The position numbers and the translations under genes were made by a program. Shown here in pieces: positions 1-5,644 of a stretch of 8,828 nucleotides of DNA (position 1 is its first letter; each line of letters begins with the position of its first letter). The notes below the pieces were generated by a model, which was not told the origin of the DNA, ran no database searches, and saw nothing but the letters and a program-made list of their open reading frames with translations. The DNA comes from Comamonadaceae bacterium (lineage in GTDB: Bacteria > Pseudomonadota > Gammaproteobacteria > Burkholderiales > Burkholderiaceae): positions 1 to 8,828 of the forward strand of contig CANNNB010000086.1 of the NCBI GenBank assembly GCA_947505995.1. Reading direction: 5' to 3'.

Positions 1-1109
1 ACTAATTGAGAAATAAAGCGTGCAAAAAAGTCTGCCTTATTGCGCAAACTGAATGCAATGAGCATTGAAAAGCCAACGGCCAGTAGCGCCGTGATGCCGC
101 CTAACCGCAGGCTGTTGTAAGACCATTCCAAAAACCGTTGCCATGGAATGATTGTGTCTGACATGAGCAAGGGTTTGAGCATGAGCAGGATGGGCAACAC
201 AAACCCCAAAAAAACCAGCAAGCCACACCAAGTGGTCAGAGCCAGGCCTGAAGCTTGGCTGAGTTGGGCAGCTTGTGCTTCCCGAGAGTGTGCAGCGTTG
301 GTGTTGCTGGAGGTAAATCGCATTCGTGCTTGAGCTTGCTTTTCGAGCTGCAGCAAAATGAGCACTAAGCCCAATAAAAGTGTGGCCAACTGCGCGGCGG
401 CAATGCGGTTGTCCATGATGAGCCAAGCTTTGTAAACACCCGCTGTGAAAGTTTGAATGCCAAAATAACTGGACACACCAAAGTCAGCTAGTGTTTCCAT
501 GAGCGCCAGTGCTACACCAGCCGCAACGGCAGGCCTGGCCAAGGGCAAGGCGACTTCGGAAATGCGTCTGAAAAGTGGAGCGCCAAGCAAGCGAGCGGCT
601 TCCATGAGATGAGATGCACGTTCGCTCAATGCAGTTCTTGCCAATAAATAGACATAAGGATAAAGCGTGAGAGAGAACACAAAGATGGCACCACCTAGGC
701 TTCTGATCTCGGGAAAAACGCGGCCCTCTAAAGACCATGTCGAACGAATGAAAGTTTGAAGCAAACCGCTGAACTGGAAAAAGTCGGTGTAGGCATAAGC
801 CACCACGTAAGCGGGCATGGCCATGGGCAACAAGAGAGCCCATTCAAAAAATGAGTGGCCAGGAAACTTAAACAGAGTGACAGCCGCAGCCGTGCTCAAG
901 CCCAACACCGTGACCCCCACAGCAACGCCTGAACACAACAGCAGCGTTGTGAGCAAATAATCAGGGAGAACAGTTTGAGCCAACTCCCCTAAAACCTGAG
1001 CAGACAAGGCATTCCATTCAAGCCATGAACTGATCAAAGCCAAGATGGGCAAACTGATCAAAAGGGCTGTGAATATAAAAACAACCGAACGGATTCGGAA
1101 AGCATGCAT
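1..1109 (-). CDS. fbpB: Fe(III) ABC transporter permease, FbpB type (3' end cut by window edge)
   Basis: This is the inner-membrane channel of an Fbp/Sfu-type ferric iron importer, which passes iron from the periplasmic binding protein to the cytoplasm. The minus-strand frame stays open from an ATG at 1109 to the window edge, giving 369 codons plus two bases. The translation is very hydrophobic, with likely membrane spans near residues 8-28, 52-78, 91-110, 140-158, 194-212, 236-254, 288-310 and 334-354. An EAA-type loop that contacts the ATPase lies at about 169-194 (MEAARLLGAP, then ALPLARPAV). The second permease domain begins near 330, so its EAA loop and roughly 150-190 residues lie outside the window. 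An in-frame TAA two codons upstream of the ATG fixes the start; no good Shine-Dalgarno sequence is visible. It is divergent from the ATPase and binding-protein genes, which is unusual for this family. It could be a related ABC permease with a different substrate, but the neighbours favour iron. Confidence 0.88.
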   Translation of the reverse strand, partial: MHAFRIRSVVFIFTALLISLPILALISSWLEWNALSAQVLGELAQTVLPDYLLTTLLLCSGVAVGVTVLGLSTAAAVTLFKFPGHSFFEWALLLPMAMPAYVVAYAYTDFFQFSGLLQTFIRSTWSLEGRVFPEIRSLGGAIFVFSLTLYPYVYLLARTALSERASHLMEAARLLGAPLFRRISEVALPLARPAVAAGVALALMETLADFGVSSYFGIQTFTAGVYKAWLIMDNRIAAAQLATLLLGLVLILLQLEKQAQARMRFTSSNTNAAHSREAQAAQLSQASGLALTTWCGLLVFLGFVLPILLMLKPLLMSDTIIPWQRFLEWSYNSLRLGGITALLAVGFSMLIAFSLRNKADFFARFISQL

Positions 1110-1235
1110 CAGTTAGAAAATTGAATTGAGATTGAAAGGGGGAAGGGCATAACTGCCCGCATTAACTTTACGCATTGTAGAAGCCCCATCTATCTTTAAA
1201 ACAGAGGGCATTATTCAGTCCTTACAATTGAGGGC
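1110..1235. promoter_or_regulatory. Divergent control region between fbpB and fbpC
   Basis: These 126 bp must carry promoters in both directions. For fbpC the best match I see is TTTACG (1167-1172) and TATCTT (1191-1196) with an 18 bp spacer, each 4 of 6 to the sigma-70 consensus. For fbpB the complement of 1174-1179 reads TACAAT, a fair -10 without a clear -35. A perfect dyad GGGCA-TAAC-TGCCC lies at 1145-1158. The octamer GAGGGCAT occurs at 1204-1211 and 1230-1237, with a one-mismatch copy at 1143-1150. I do not find a convincing Fur box here. Confidence 0.45.
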
Positions 1236-2297
1236 ATGTTTCTCACAGTCTCCCATGTCGATGTTTGTTACCCCGGTCACGCCAAGCCCGCGGTGAATGG
1301 TGTGTCTTTGCAGTTGCAGGCGGGCCAAATTGGGGTGCTTATCGGCCCCTCAGGCTGCGGCAAAACCAGTTTGCTCAGAGCCATTGCGGGCTTAGAGCCT
1401 GTGGCAGCTGGCACCGTTCAGTTGTCCGATCGGGTGGTTAGTCAGCCTGGTTTGATGGCACCACCAGAAAAACGGCGCATGGGCATGGTATTTCAAGATT
1501 ACGCACTTTTTCCGCACCTGTCGGTGGCTGGCAACATTGCATTTGGCCTTCACGGACAAACTGCTTTAAGTAAAACCCAACGCATTGCAGAGGTGCTTCA
1601 ATTGGTAGGCTTAGAGGCTGAAAAAGATCGATTCCCGCATGAACTCTCAGGCGGGCAGCAGCAACGTGTGGCTCTGGCCAGGGCATTGGCCCCCAAACCC
1701 GACTTGCTGCTTTTGGATGAGCCTTTTTCCAACCTTGATGTTGATTTGCGCGAGCGATTGGCTTTAGAAATTCGCACTATTTTAAAGGCCGCCAAGGCCA
1801 CAGCGCTGTTTGTCACGCATGACCAAATGGAGGCTTTTGCCATTGGTGATGTCATTGGTGTCATTCAAGAAGGCCACCTACACCAATGGGCCGATGCCTA
1901 TCACCTTTACCACCGTCCTGCGTCAAGGTTCGTAGCTGAGTTCATTGGGCATGGCGTTTTCATTCCAGGCGTTCGTTCACAAAGCAATGGACACCTTCAC
2001 GTCCAAACAGTTTTGGGTGAATTAACTGATCCGAACGAAGAATTGCAACCTGAGGATCAGGGCGCCAAAGAATGTGATGTCTTGCTGCGCGCGGATGACA
2101 TTGTTCACGACGACGAAGCATTGGTGAAAGCTGAAATTTTGAGAAAGTCATTCCGAGGCTCAGAGTTTTTGTACACCTTGCGATTGCGCACAGGCGAAAC
2201 TGTCATGGCTCATGTGCCAAGTCACCACGATCACACAATTGGCGAATGGATTGGAATTCGCGCTGAGGTTGATCATGTAGTGACCTTTGAGCGATAA
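1236..2297 (+). CDS. fbpC: Fe(III) ABC transporter ATP-binding protein, FbpC type
   Basis: This cytoplasmic ATPase drives ferric iron import by binding the coupling loops of the permease. All nucleotide-binding elements are present in order: Walker A GPSGCGKTS at residues 37-45, Q-loop glutamine Q87 in VFQDYALFPH, signature LSGGQ at 137-141, Walker B ending at D161 with catalytic E162, D-loop SNLD at 165-168 and switch histidine H195. Residues from about 240 to 353 form the extra C-terminal region, probably TOBE-like, usual in the CysA/PotA/FbpC group. The length of 353 is normal for FbpC. The ATG at 1236 puts the N-terminus (MFLTVSHVDV) where family members start, but GAGGG ends only one base before it, too close for standard ribosome binding. 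fbpA follows 106 bp downstream on the same strand. Sequence alone cannot separate FbpC from spermidine or thiamine ATPases; the adjacent binding protein supports iron. Confidence 0.9.
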   Translation: MFLTVSHVDVCYPGHAKPAVNGVSLQLQAGQIGVLIGPSGCGKTSLLRAIAGLEPVAAGTVQLSDRVVSQPGLMAPPEKRRMGMVFQDYALFPHLSVAGNIAFGLHGQTALSKTQRIAEVLQLVGLEAEKDRFPHELSGGQQQRVALARALAPKPDLLLLDEPFSNLDVDLRERLALEIRTILKAAKATALFVTHDQMEAFAIGDVIGVIQEGHLHQWADAYHLYHRPASRFVAEFIGHGVFIPGVRSQSNGHLHVQTVLGELTDPNEELQPEDQGAKECDVLLRADDIVHDDEALVKAEILRKSFRGSEFLYTLRLRTGETVMAHVPSHHDHTIGEWIGIRAEVDHVVTFER

Positions 2298-2313
2298 ATC
2301 TCACAAAAGCAGT

Positions 2314-2341
2314 TTGAGGTTCCTTGTTTTGGCCGTATATG
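2314..2341 (+). promoter_or_regulatory. Candidate sigma-70 promoter of fbpA
   Basis: TTGAGG (2314-2319) and TATATG (2336-2341) are separated by 16 bp, and each matches 4 of 6 consensus positions. Transcription would start near 2348, inside the Fur-like site, a common arrangement for Fur repression. A second possible -10, TAGAAT (2368-2373), lacks a clear -35. fbpA could also be read through from fbpC. Confidence 0.35.
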
Positions 2342-2359
2342 CAAATGCGAATCATTCTT
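2341..2359 (+). promoter_or_regulatory. Fur-box-like operator upstream of fbpA
   Basis: The 19 bases at 2341-2359, with core AATGCGAATCATT, match the classical Fur consensus GATAATGATAATCATTATC at 13 of 19 positions. AATGCGAATCATT differs from the core AATGATAATCATT at only two positions. The site directly follows the candidate -10 and precedes a gene for an iron-binding protein, as expected for repression by Fur under iron-replete conditions. Binding is inferred from the match and context only. Confidence 0.6.
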
Positions 2360-2400
2360 GTTTGATGTAGAATCCTTCTATTCTGCTAAACAAACAAGAA
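2355..2400 (+). repeat. Nested inverted repeat (stem-loop) in the fbpA leader
   Basis: TTCTTGTTTG (2355-2364) and CAAACAAGAA (2391-2400) are perfect 10-base inverted complements. Inside them AGAAT (2369-2373) and ATTCT (2380-2384) form a second perfect 5 bp pair around CCTTCT. The 46-nt structure ends three bases before the fbpA ATG at 2404, so its 3' arm covers AAGAA, the only purine-rich stretch able to serve as a ribosome binding site. No U-run follows, so it is not a typical terminator. The 5' arm overlaps the end of the Fur-like site. Confidence 0.6.
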
Positions 2401-2403
2401 AAA

Positions 2404-3471
2404 ATGAATTCTAAATTATTCAATAATGTGGTGCTGTGTATTCTGGCAGCAGCCTGCATTGCGCCACCATTGGCATTTGCCCAACCGGCCGATGGGGCCT
2501 TTATCAACATCTACTCCGCGCGCCATTACCCAACCGATGAAGTCCTTTATTCAGATTTCACCAAAAGCACGGGTATCAAGATCAACCGCATCGATTCAGA
2601 TGACGCCGGAATTTTGACAAGGTTGAAAGCGGAGGGCACATCTTCTCCAGCCGATGTCATCTTGTTGGTCGATGCAGCCAGGTTGTGGCGAGCCGAAGTA
2701 GAGAATTTGTTTCTGCCCGTCAAATCAAAACTGCTTGAAGAGGCTATTCCCGACAATCTGCGAGGCAAACGCGCGGACAACGGCGGCATACCTTGGTTTG
2801 GATTGTCTACACGTGCCAGAGTCATTGTTTACGACAAGCTCAAAATTCAAAAATCAGATGTTGACACGTATGAAAAATTGGCAGATCCAAAGTTAAAGGG
2901 CAAGTTGTGCATTCGTTCTGGCTCGCATCCCTATAACCTTAGCTTGTTTGGCGCTATGACTGAGCACATTGGTCCTCAACAAACAGAACTTTGGTTGAAA
3001 GGTCTGGTGAATAATTTAGCCAGAAATCCTGCTGGTGGTGACACCGATCAAATTAAAGGTGTGGCCTCTGGTGAATGTGCTGTAGCGGTTACCAACACTT
3101 ATTATTTGGCGCGCCTCATGCGATCTTCCAATCCAGTCGATAAAGCGTTGGTTGAAAAAGTCAGCGTTGTATTTCCCAATCAAGCCAGTTGGGGAACCCA
3201 CTTGAACATTGCGGGCGGCGCTGTGGCTAAAAATTCAAAAAATCAAACTAACGCTTTGAAGTTTTTAGAATACTTGGCCTCTGCTTCAGCGCAAAATCAT
3301 TTTGCCAATGGCAACAACGAATGGCCTGCTGCCAAGGGCATGAGCTTTGACAACCCGGCATTGAAGGCCATGTCTGGCGGTGTCTTCAAAAGTGAAGTGT
3401 TGCCAGCCAGCGCTGTTGGCATGAATCAAATTAAGGTTCAGCAAATGCTAGACCGAGTGGGATTCAGATAG
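2404..3471 (+). CDS. fbpA: Periplasmic Fe(III)-binding protein, FbpA/FutA type
   Basis: This is the periplasmic receptor that captures ferric iron and hands it to the FbpB/FbpC importer. The 355-residue product begins with a Sec signal peptide, hydrophobic at residues 8-25 with probable cleavage after AFA (residue 26). The mature protein opens with the family motif INIYSARHY (34-42). Tyrosines at the places used for Fe(III) coordination in FbpA/FutA proteins are present: Y42 preceded by H41, Y177 in SHPYN, and the tandem Y233-Y234 in TNTYYLARL. The YSARHY segment resembles the cyanobacterial FutA branch. The ATG at 2404 is the only start that gives a complete signal peptide, and its Shine-Dalgarno is poor (AAGAAAAA). 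The gene follows fbpC on the same strand and ends 2 bp from the convergent gene at 3474. A Fur-like box upstream fits iron regulation. Confidence 0.92.
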   Translation: MNSKLFNNVVLCILAAACIAPPLAFAQPADGAFINIYSARHYPTDEVLYSDFTKSTGIKINRIDSDDAGILTRLKAEGTSSPADVILLVDAARLWRAEVENLFLPVKSKLLEEAIPDNLRGKRADNGGIPWFGLSTRARVIVYDKLKIQKSDVDTYEKLADPKLKGKLCIRSGSHPYNLSLFGAMTEHIGPQQTELWLKGLVNNLARNPAGGDTDQIKGVASGECAVAVTNTYYLARLMRSSNPVDKALVEKVSVVFPNQASWGTHLNIAGGAVAKNSKNQTNALKFLEYLASASAQNHFANGNNEWPAAKGMSFDNPALKAMSGGVFKSEVLPASAVGMNQIKVQQMLDRVGFR

Positions 3472-3473
3472 TT

Positions 3474-4253
3474 TTAGTTTTGCAAAACAAGGGCGCTGCT
3501 GTTTTGACTGCCAGAATCATTCCAGATGGCGTCTATTTTGCGAAGTTGTTCTGGATCAAAGTGATTCATGTTTTCCCAATAGCGACCAGACTTAACGAGA
3601 TAACCCAATTCTGTTTCTGCTGAAAGTGCCTTGTTTATTTTTTGAGTATCAAACAGATGGTTTTGATGAACGATCATTTCCTCATGACTCGCTAGCTGCT
3701 GAATGTCTGCAAACGTTTTTCTTGGAAATGTCAGTCTCGATTCAGGCAATGAGGACAAGTTCAAAATGGCACAATTTTGCATGTTCGCAATGGCCATCAA
3801 TCGATTGGATTTGGCCTCCAATGACTGAAGCGTCATGTCATCTCTCAATGGGTCGGCCGTTCCATGTCCATAAAAATGGCTCGACTTGCCGATCTCAGCT
3901 GAATACACCATGTCGCAGCCAAGATAGGCAATGATGTCTGGTTTTAATGCCCCAAGTGCCCAGTAGCCGGCTGTGAAAGACATCGTCCCTCCAGCGTAGA
4001 TAAATCCCCCAAATTTATTTTGGTGAGGTACAAACTCATCGGCAGTAACCCATTGCTGATGAGTCTTAAGGGGTGATTGTGGTCGCCGATCAATTGGAAA
4101 ATCTTCTGGAAAAATGAGATGGGTCCAATGGGGTGTGACTTTCCAAGCGTTATTGATGGCAATGCAACTTGTGAAAATGGAAAGGTCCAAATGGCAAATT
4201 TCGGTAACGTCTGGCGCACTTCCAAAGATCAAGACAATGTTCAATTGACGCAT
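3474..4253 (-). CDS. Uncharacterised protein, possible MptE/DUF115-like or GT42-like fold
   Basis: I do not recognise an assigned function. The 259-residue product has no signal peptide or membrane span and is probably cytoplasmic. It opens with a beta strand and glycine turn (IVLIFGSAPD, 6-15), then IAINNAW (31-37), LIFPEDFP (46-53), GGFIYAGGTM (82-91), YLGCDMVY (110-117) and HFYGHGTADPLRDD (126-139). An N-terminal G-S-x-P turn followed by I-x-x-N-N loosely resembles the nucleotide-binding start of MptE-like (DUF115) proteins and GT42 sialyltransferases, so a nucleotide-sugar or nucleotide enzyme is possible; this is inference. The dense motifs look like a conserved enzyme rather than a random frame. 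The ATG at 4253 has AGGA nine bases upstream, a good ribosome binding site. It converges on fbpA with a 2 bp gap and has no same-strand partner close by. Confidence 0.75.
   Translation of the reverse strand: MRQLNIVLIFGSAPDVTEICHLDLSIFTSCIAINNAWKVTPHWTHLIFPEDFPIDRRPQSPLKTHQQWVTADEFVPHQNKFGGFIYAGGTMSFTAGYWALGALKPDIIAYLGCDMVYSAEIGKSSHFYGHGTADPLRDDMTLQSLEAKSNRLMAIANMQNCAILNLSSLPESRLTFPRKTFADIQQLASHEEMIVHQNHLFDTQKINKALSAETELGYLVKSGRYWENMNHFDPEQLRKIDAIWNDSGSQNSSALVLQN
3477..3488. repeat. 12 bp perfect palindrome at the fbpA convergent junction
   Basis: GTTTTGCAAAAC reads the same on both strands. It lies 5 bp past the fbpA stop and inside the last codons of the convergent gene. It has no loop and no flanking T-run of terminator type. 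Chance is possible in this A/T-rich stretch. Confidence 0.4.
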
Positions 4254-4522
4254 CTCATCATTTCCTATCTTGGTATGAGTTCTGACTTCAGACCTTCAAA
4301 TAAGATTTTTAACAAAGTTGTATGACAGCAATTTGAATGAGGAAAATTTACAACACTTGGCTTCCAAGCCCGCAGTAAGCGAAAGAGCAGCGGTCAAGCA
4401 AGAACGAATGACCGATTTGCTATCTCAGATAACGAGGGCGAGGAACCAAAAAACAATTCGACCATCGATCAAATTTAATGAGCCCAGTACAAGGCTGTAA
4501 CAGCCAACGAGCTAGCAAAGGA
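4254..4522. other. Intergenic region with no convincing gene
   Basis: This 269 bp gap lies upstream of the uncharacterised minus-strand gene and downstream of the Bug-family gene. It must hold the promoter for the gene starting at 4253; I see no strong -35/-10 pair. A plus-strand frame at 4318-4500 encodes 60 polar residues from a TTG codon but has no good ribosome binding site and no motif I know. A short perfect dyad, GGCTG-TAA-CAGCC (4493-4505), lies 17 bp beyond the Bug stop codon. Confidence 0.5.
4493..4505 (-). terminator. Weak candidate terminator hairpin after the Bug gene
   Basis: On the minus strand GGCTG-TTA-CAGCC forms a 5 bp stem with a 3-base loop, followed by TTGTACT, which is only partly T-rich. 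It begins 17 bp past the stop codon of the 4523-5482 gene. The position suits a terminator; the short stem and poor tail make it a weak call. Confidence 0.22.
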
Positions 4523-5482
4523 CTAGTCCATTTTGGCGCCAGATTTGATAATCACCTGTTCCCACTTGTCAATCTCGGTTTTGACAAATGATTTGAACTC
4601 CTCTGGGTTGTTGCCCACAGGCTCAGCACCTTGGGCTTCCATTTTGTCTTTGATATCTTGAGACTGCAGGGCCTTGATGGAAGCGTTGTACAACGCTGCC
4701 ACAATGTGTGGCGGTGTTTTGGCAGGGGCAAACAAACCATTCCAACTTGAAACTTCAAAGTCTGGCAAACCAGCCTCTGCCATGGTAGGTACATTGGGGA
4801 GTGTGCTCATGCGTTTTTTGCTGGCCACGGCCAATACGTTGAGCTTGCCGCTTTTCAAATGGGGGATGGCCGACAAGGCCGTTTGAAAACTCATTTGTAC
4901 CTGACCGCCCAAAAGATCGGCAATGGCTGGCGCTGCACCCTTGTAGGGCACGTGGATCAAATCGATGCTGGCGCGCATCTTTAAAAGTTCGCCAGCAAGA
5001 TGAGGGGACCCGCCGTTGCCGCTTGATGAGAAAGCAAATTTGCCGGGATTTTGCTTTGCCACTGCAATGAATTCTTTGAGATTTTTGGCTGGCACAGAGG
5101 GGTGAAGTGTTAATACCGATGGGGCTGTCATGAACTGTGTGATGTGGACAAAGTCACGCAGGGTGTCGTAGCCCATGTTCTTGAAGGCTGTCATGTTGGT
5201 GGCGTTGGCTATGGTGCCCAAAAGCAGGGTGTAGCCATCTGGCGCACTGCGCGCTACAAATTCAGAGGCAATGTTGCTGCTGGCACCAGCGCGGTTTTCA
5301 ACAATCACAGGTTGGCCCAGTGTTTCTTGCAATTTAATGGCAATGCTTCGCGCCACAATGTCTGTTGCGCCACCTGGCGCATAGCCAACCAACAATCGGA
5401 TGGGCTTCACAGGATAGGCTTGATCTTGAGCATAACTTGTGAGGGATACCAGAGAAAAAATGACAGCCAAAAATCGATTCAT
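4523..5482 (-). CDS. Bug-family (TctC-like) periplasmic solute-binding protein
   Basis: Bug proteins are periplasmic receptors, greatly expanded in Burkholderiales, that bind small carboxylates or related metabolites; some serve tripartite tricarboxylate transporters and many have no adjacent transporter. The 319-residue product has a Sec signal peptide with probable cleavage after SYA (residue 18). Family motifs follow: YPVKPIRLLVGYAPGGATD (23-41), ENRAGASSNIA (62-72), then SPHLAGELL and HVPYKGA mid-protein, and a C-terminal ending in a helix and SGAKMD. Length and motif order are normal for the family. The ATG at 5482 gives a proper signal peptide; the nearest Shine-Dalgarno-like bases are TAGG, six bases upstream. 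No TctA or TctB gene is present, so it is an orphan receptor here. It is divergent from a TauD/TfdA-like dioxygenase gene. The ligand cannot be read from the sequence. Confidence 0.95.
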   Translation of the reverse strand: MNRFLAVIFSLVSLTSYAQDQAYPVKPIRLLVGYAPGGATDIVARSIAIKLQETLGQPVIVENRAGASSNIASEFVARSAPDGYTLLLGTIANATNMTAFKNMGYDTLRDFVHITQFMTAPSVLTLHPSVPAKNLKEFIAVAKQNPGKFAFSSSGNGGSPHLAGELLKMRASIDLIHVPYKGAAPAIADLLGGQVQMSFQTALSAIPHLKSGKLNVLAVASKKRMSTLPNVPTMAEAGLPDFEVSSWNGLFAPAKTPPHIVAALYNASIKALQSQDIKDKMEAQGAEPVGNNPEEFKSFVKTEIDKWEQVIIKSGAKMD

Positions 5483-5517
5483 GTGAAGCCTATGTTGTCG
5501 ATGTAAATTAAGCTTGA

Positions 5518-5547
5518 AGTGTAGAGACAGATGGTGCTGTCTAGCAA
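5518..5547 (-). promoter_or_regulatory. Candidate Bug-gene promoter with operator-like dyad in its spacer
   Basis: On the minus strand TTGCTA (complement of 5542-5547) and TACACT (complement of 5518-5523) form a -35/-10 pair, each 4 of 6 to consensus, with an 18 bp spacer. A perfect inverted repeat, AGACAG-ATGGTG-CTGTCT (5525-5542), fills that spacer. Such placement is typical of a regulator-binding site, though no regulator gene is in the window. It lies about 36-65 bp upstream of the start codon. Confidence 0.4.
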
Positions 5548-5620
5548 GTCCAAAGCATTGGTGTTGTCCCTATGTGATAGAGAAACCTGTTTTATTCAGT
5601 AAGATGGGTCTTTCAGGCTA

Positions 5621-5644
5621 ATGGAGCAAATCAAAGCGTTATGA
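5621..5644 (+). CDS. Possible 7-codon leader ORF (MEQIKAL) overlapping the dioxygenase start
   Basis: ATG at 5621 opens MEQIKAL and stops at a TGA (5642-5644) that overlaps the dioxygenase ATG (5641-5643) as ATGA. CAGG precedes it closely. If translated, it could couple ribosomes to the main gene, whose own GGAG (5623-5626) lies 14 bases upstream, farther than ideal. Seven codons can arise by chance, so support is weak. Confidence 0.15.
   Translation: MEQIKAL

Noticed and set aside
37..843. Minus-strand frames at 37-426 and 484-843 that look like separate small genes
   Set aside because: They are out of frame with the permease, which has an uninterrupted frame from 1109 to the window edge with an EAA loop and membrane spans across both intervals.
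2298..2403. The fbpC-fbpA stem-loop as a Rho-independent terminator
   Set aside because: The stem is A/T-rich, the loop is large and the sequence after it is A-rich (AAAATG) rather than T-rich, so it does not fit an intrinsic terminator.
2404..2457. FbpA as a lipoprotein because of C18 in its signal peptide
   Set aside because: The residues before C18 are AAA, lacking the large hydrophobic residue at -3, and the hydrophobic core continues past it to a good AFA cleavage site.
4318..4500. 60-residue plus-strand frame as an annotated gene
   Set aside because: It has a TTG start, no Shine-Dalgarno sequence, no known motif and no homologue I recognise. It is kept only as a low-interest finding.
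4511..4529. GCTAGC and GGACTAGTCC palindromes around the Bug stop codon
   Set aside because: They are short palindromes without a loop or T-run and with no clear regulatory position; chance is the simplest explanation.
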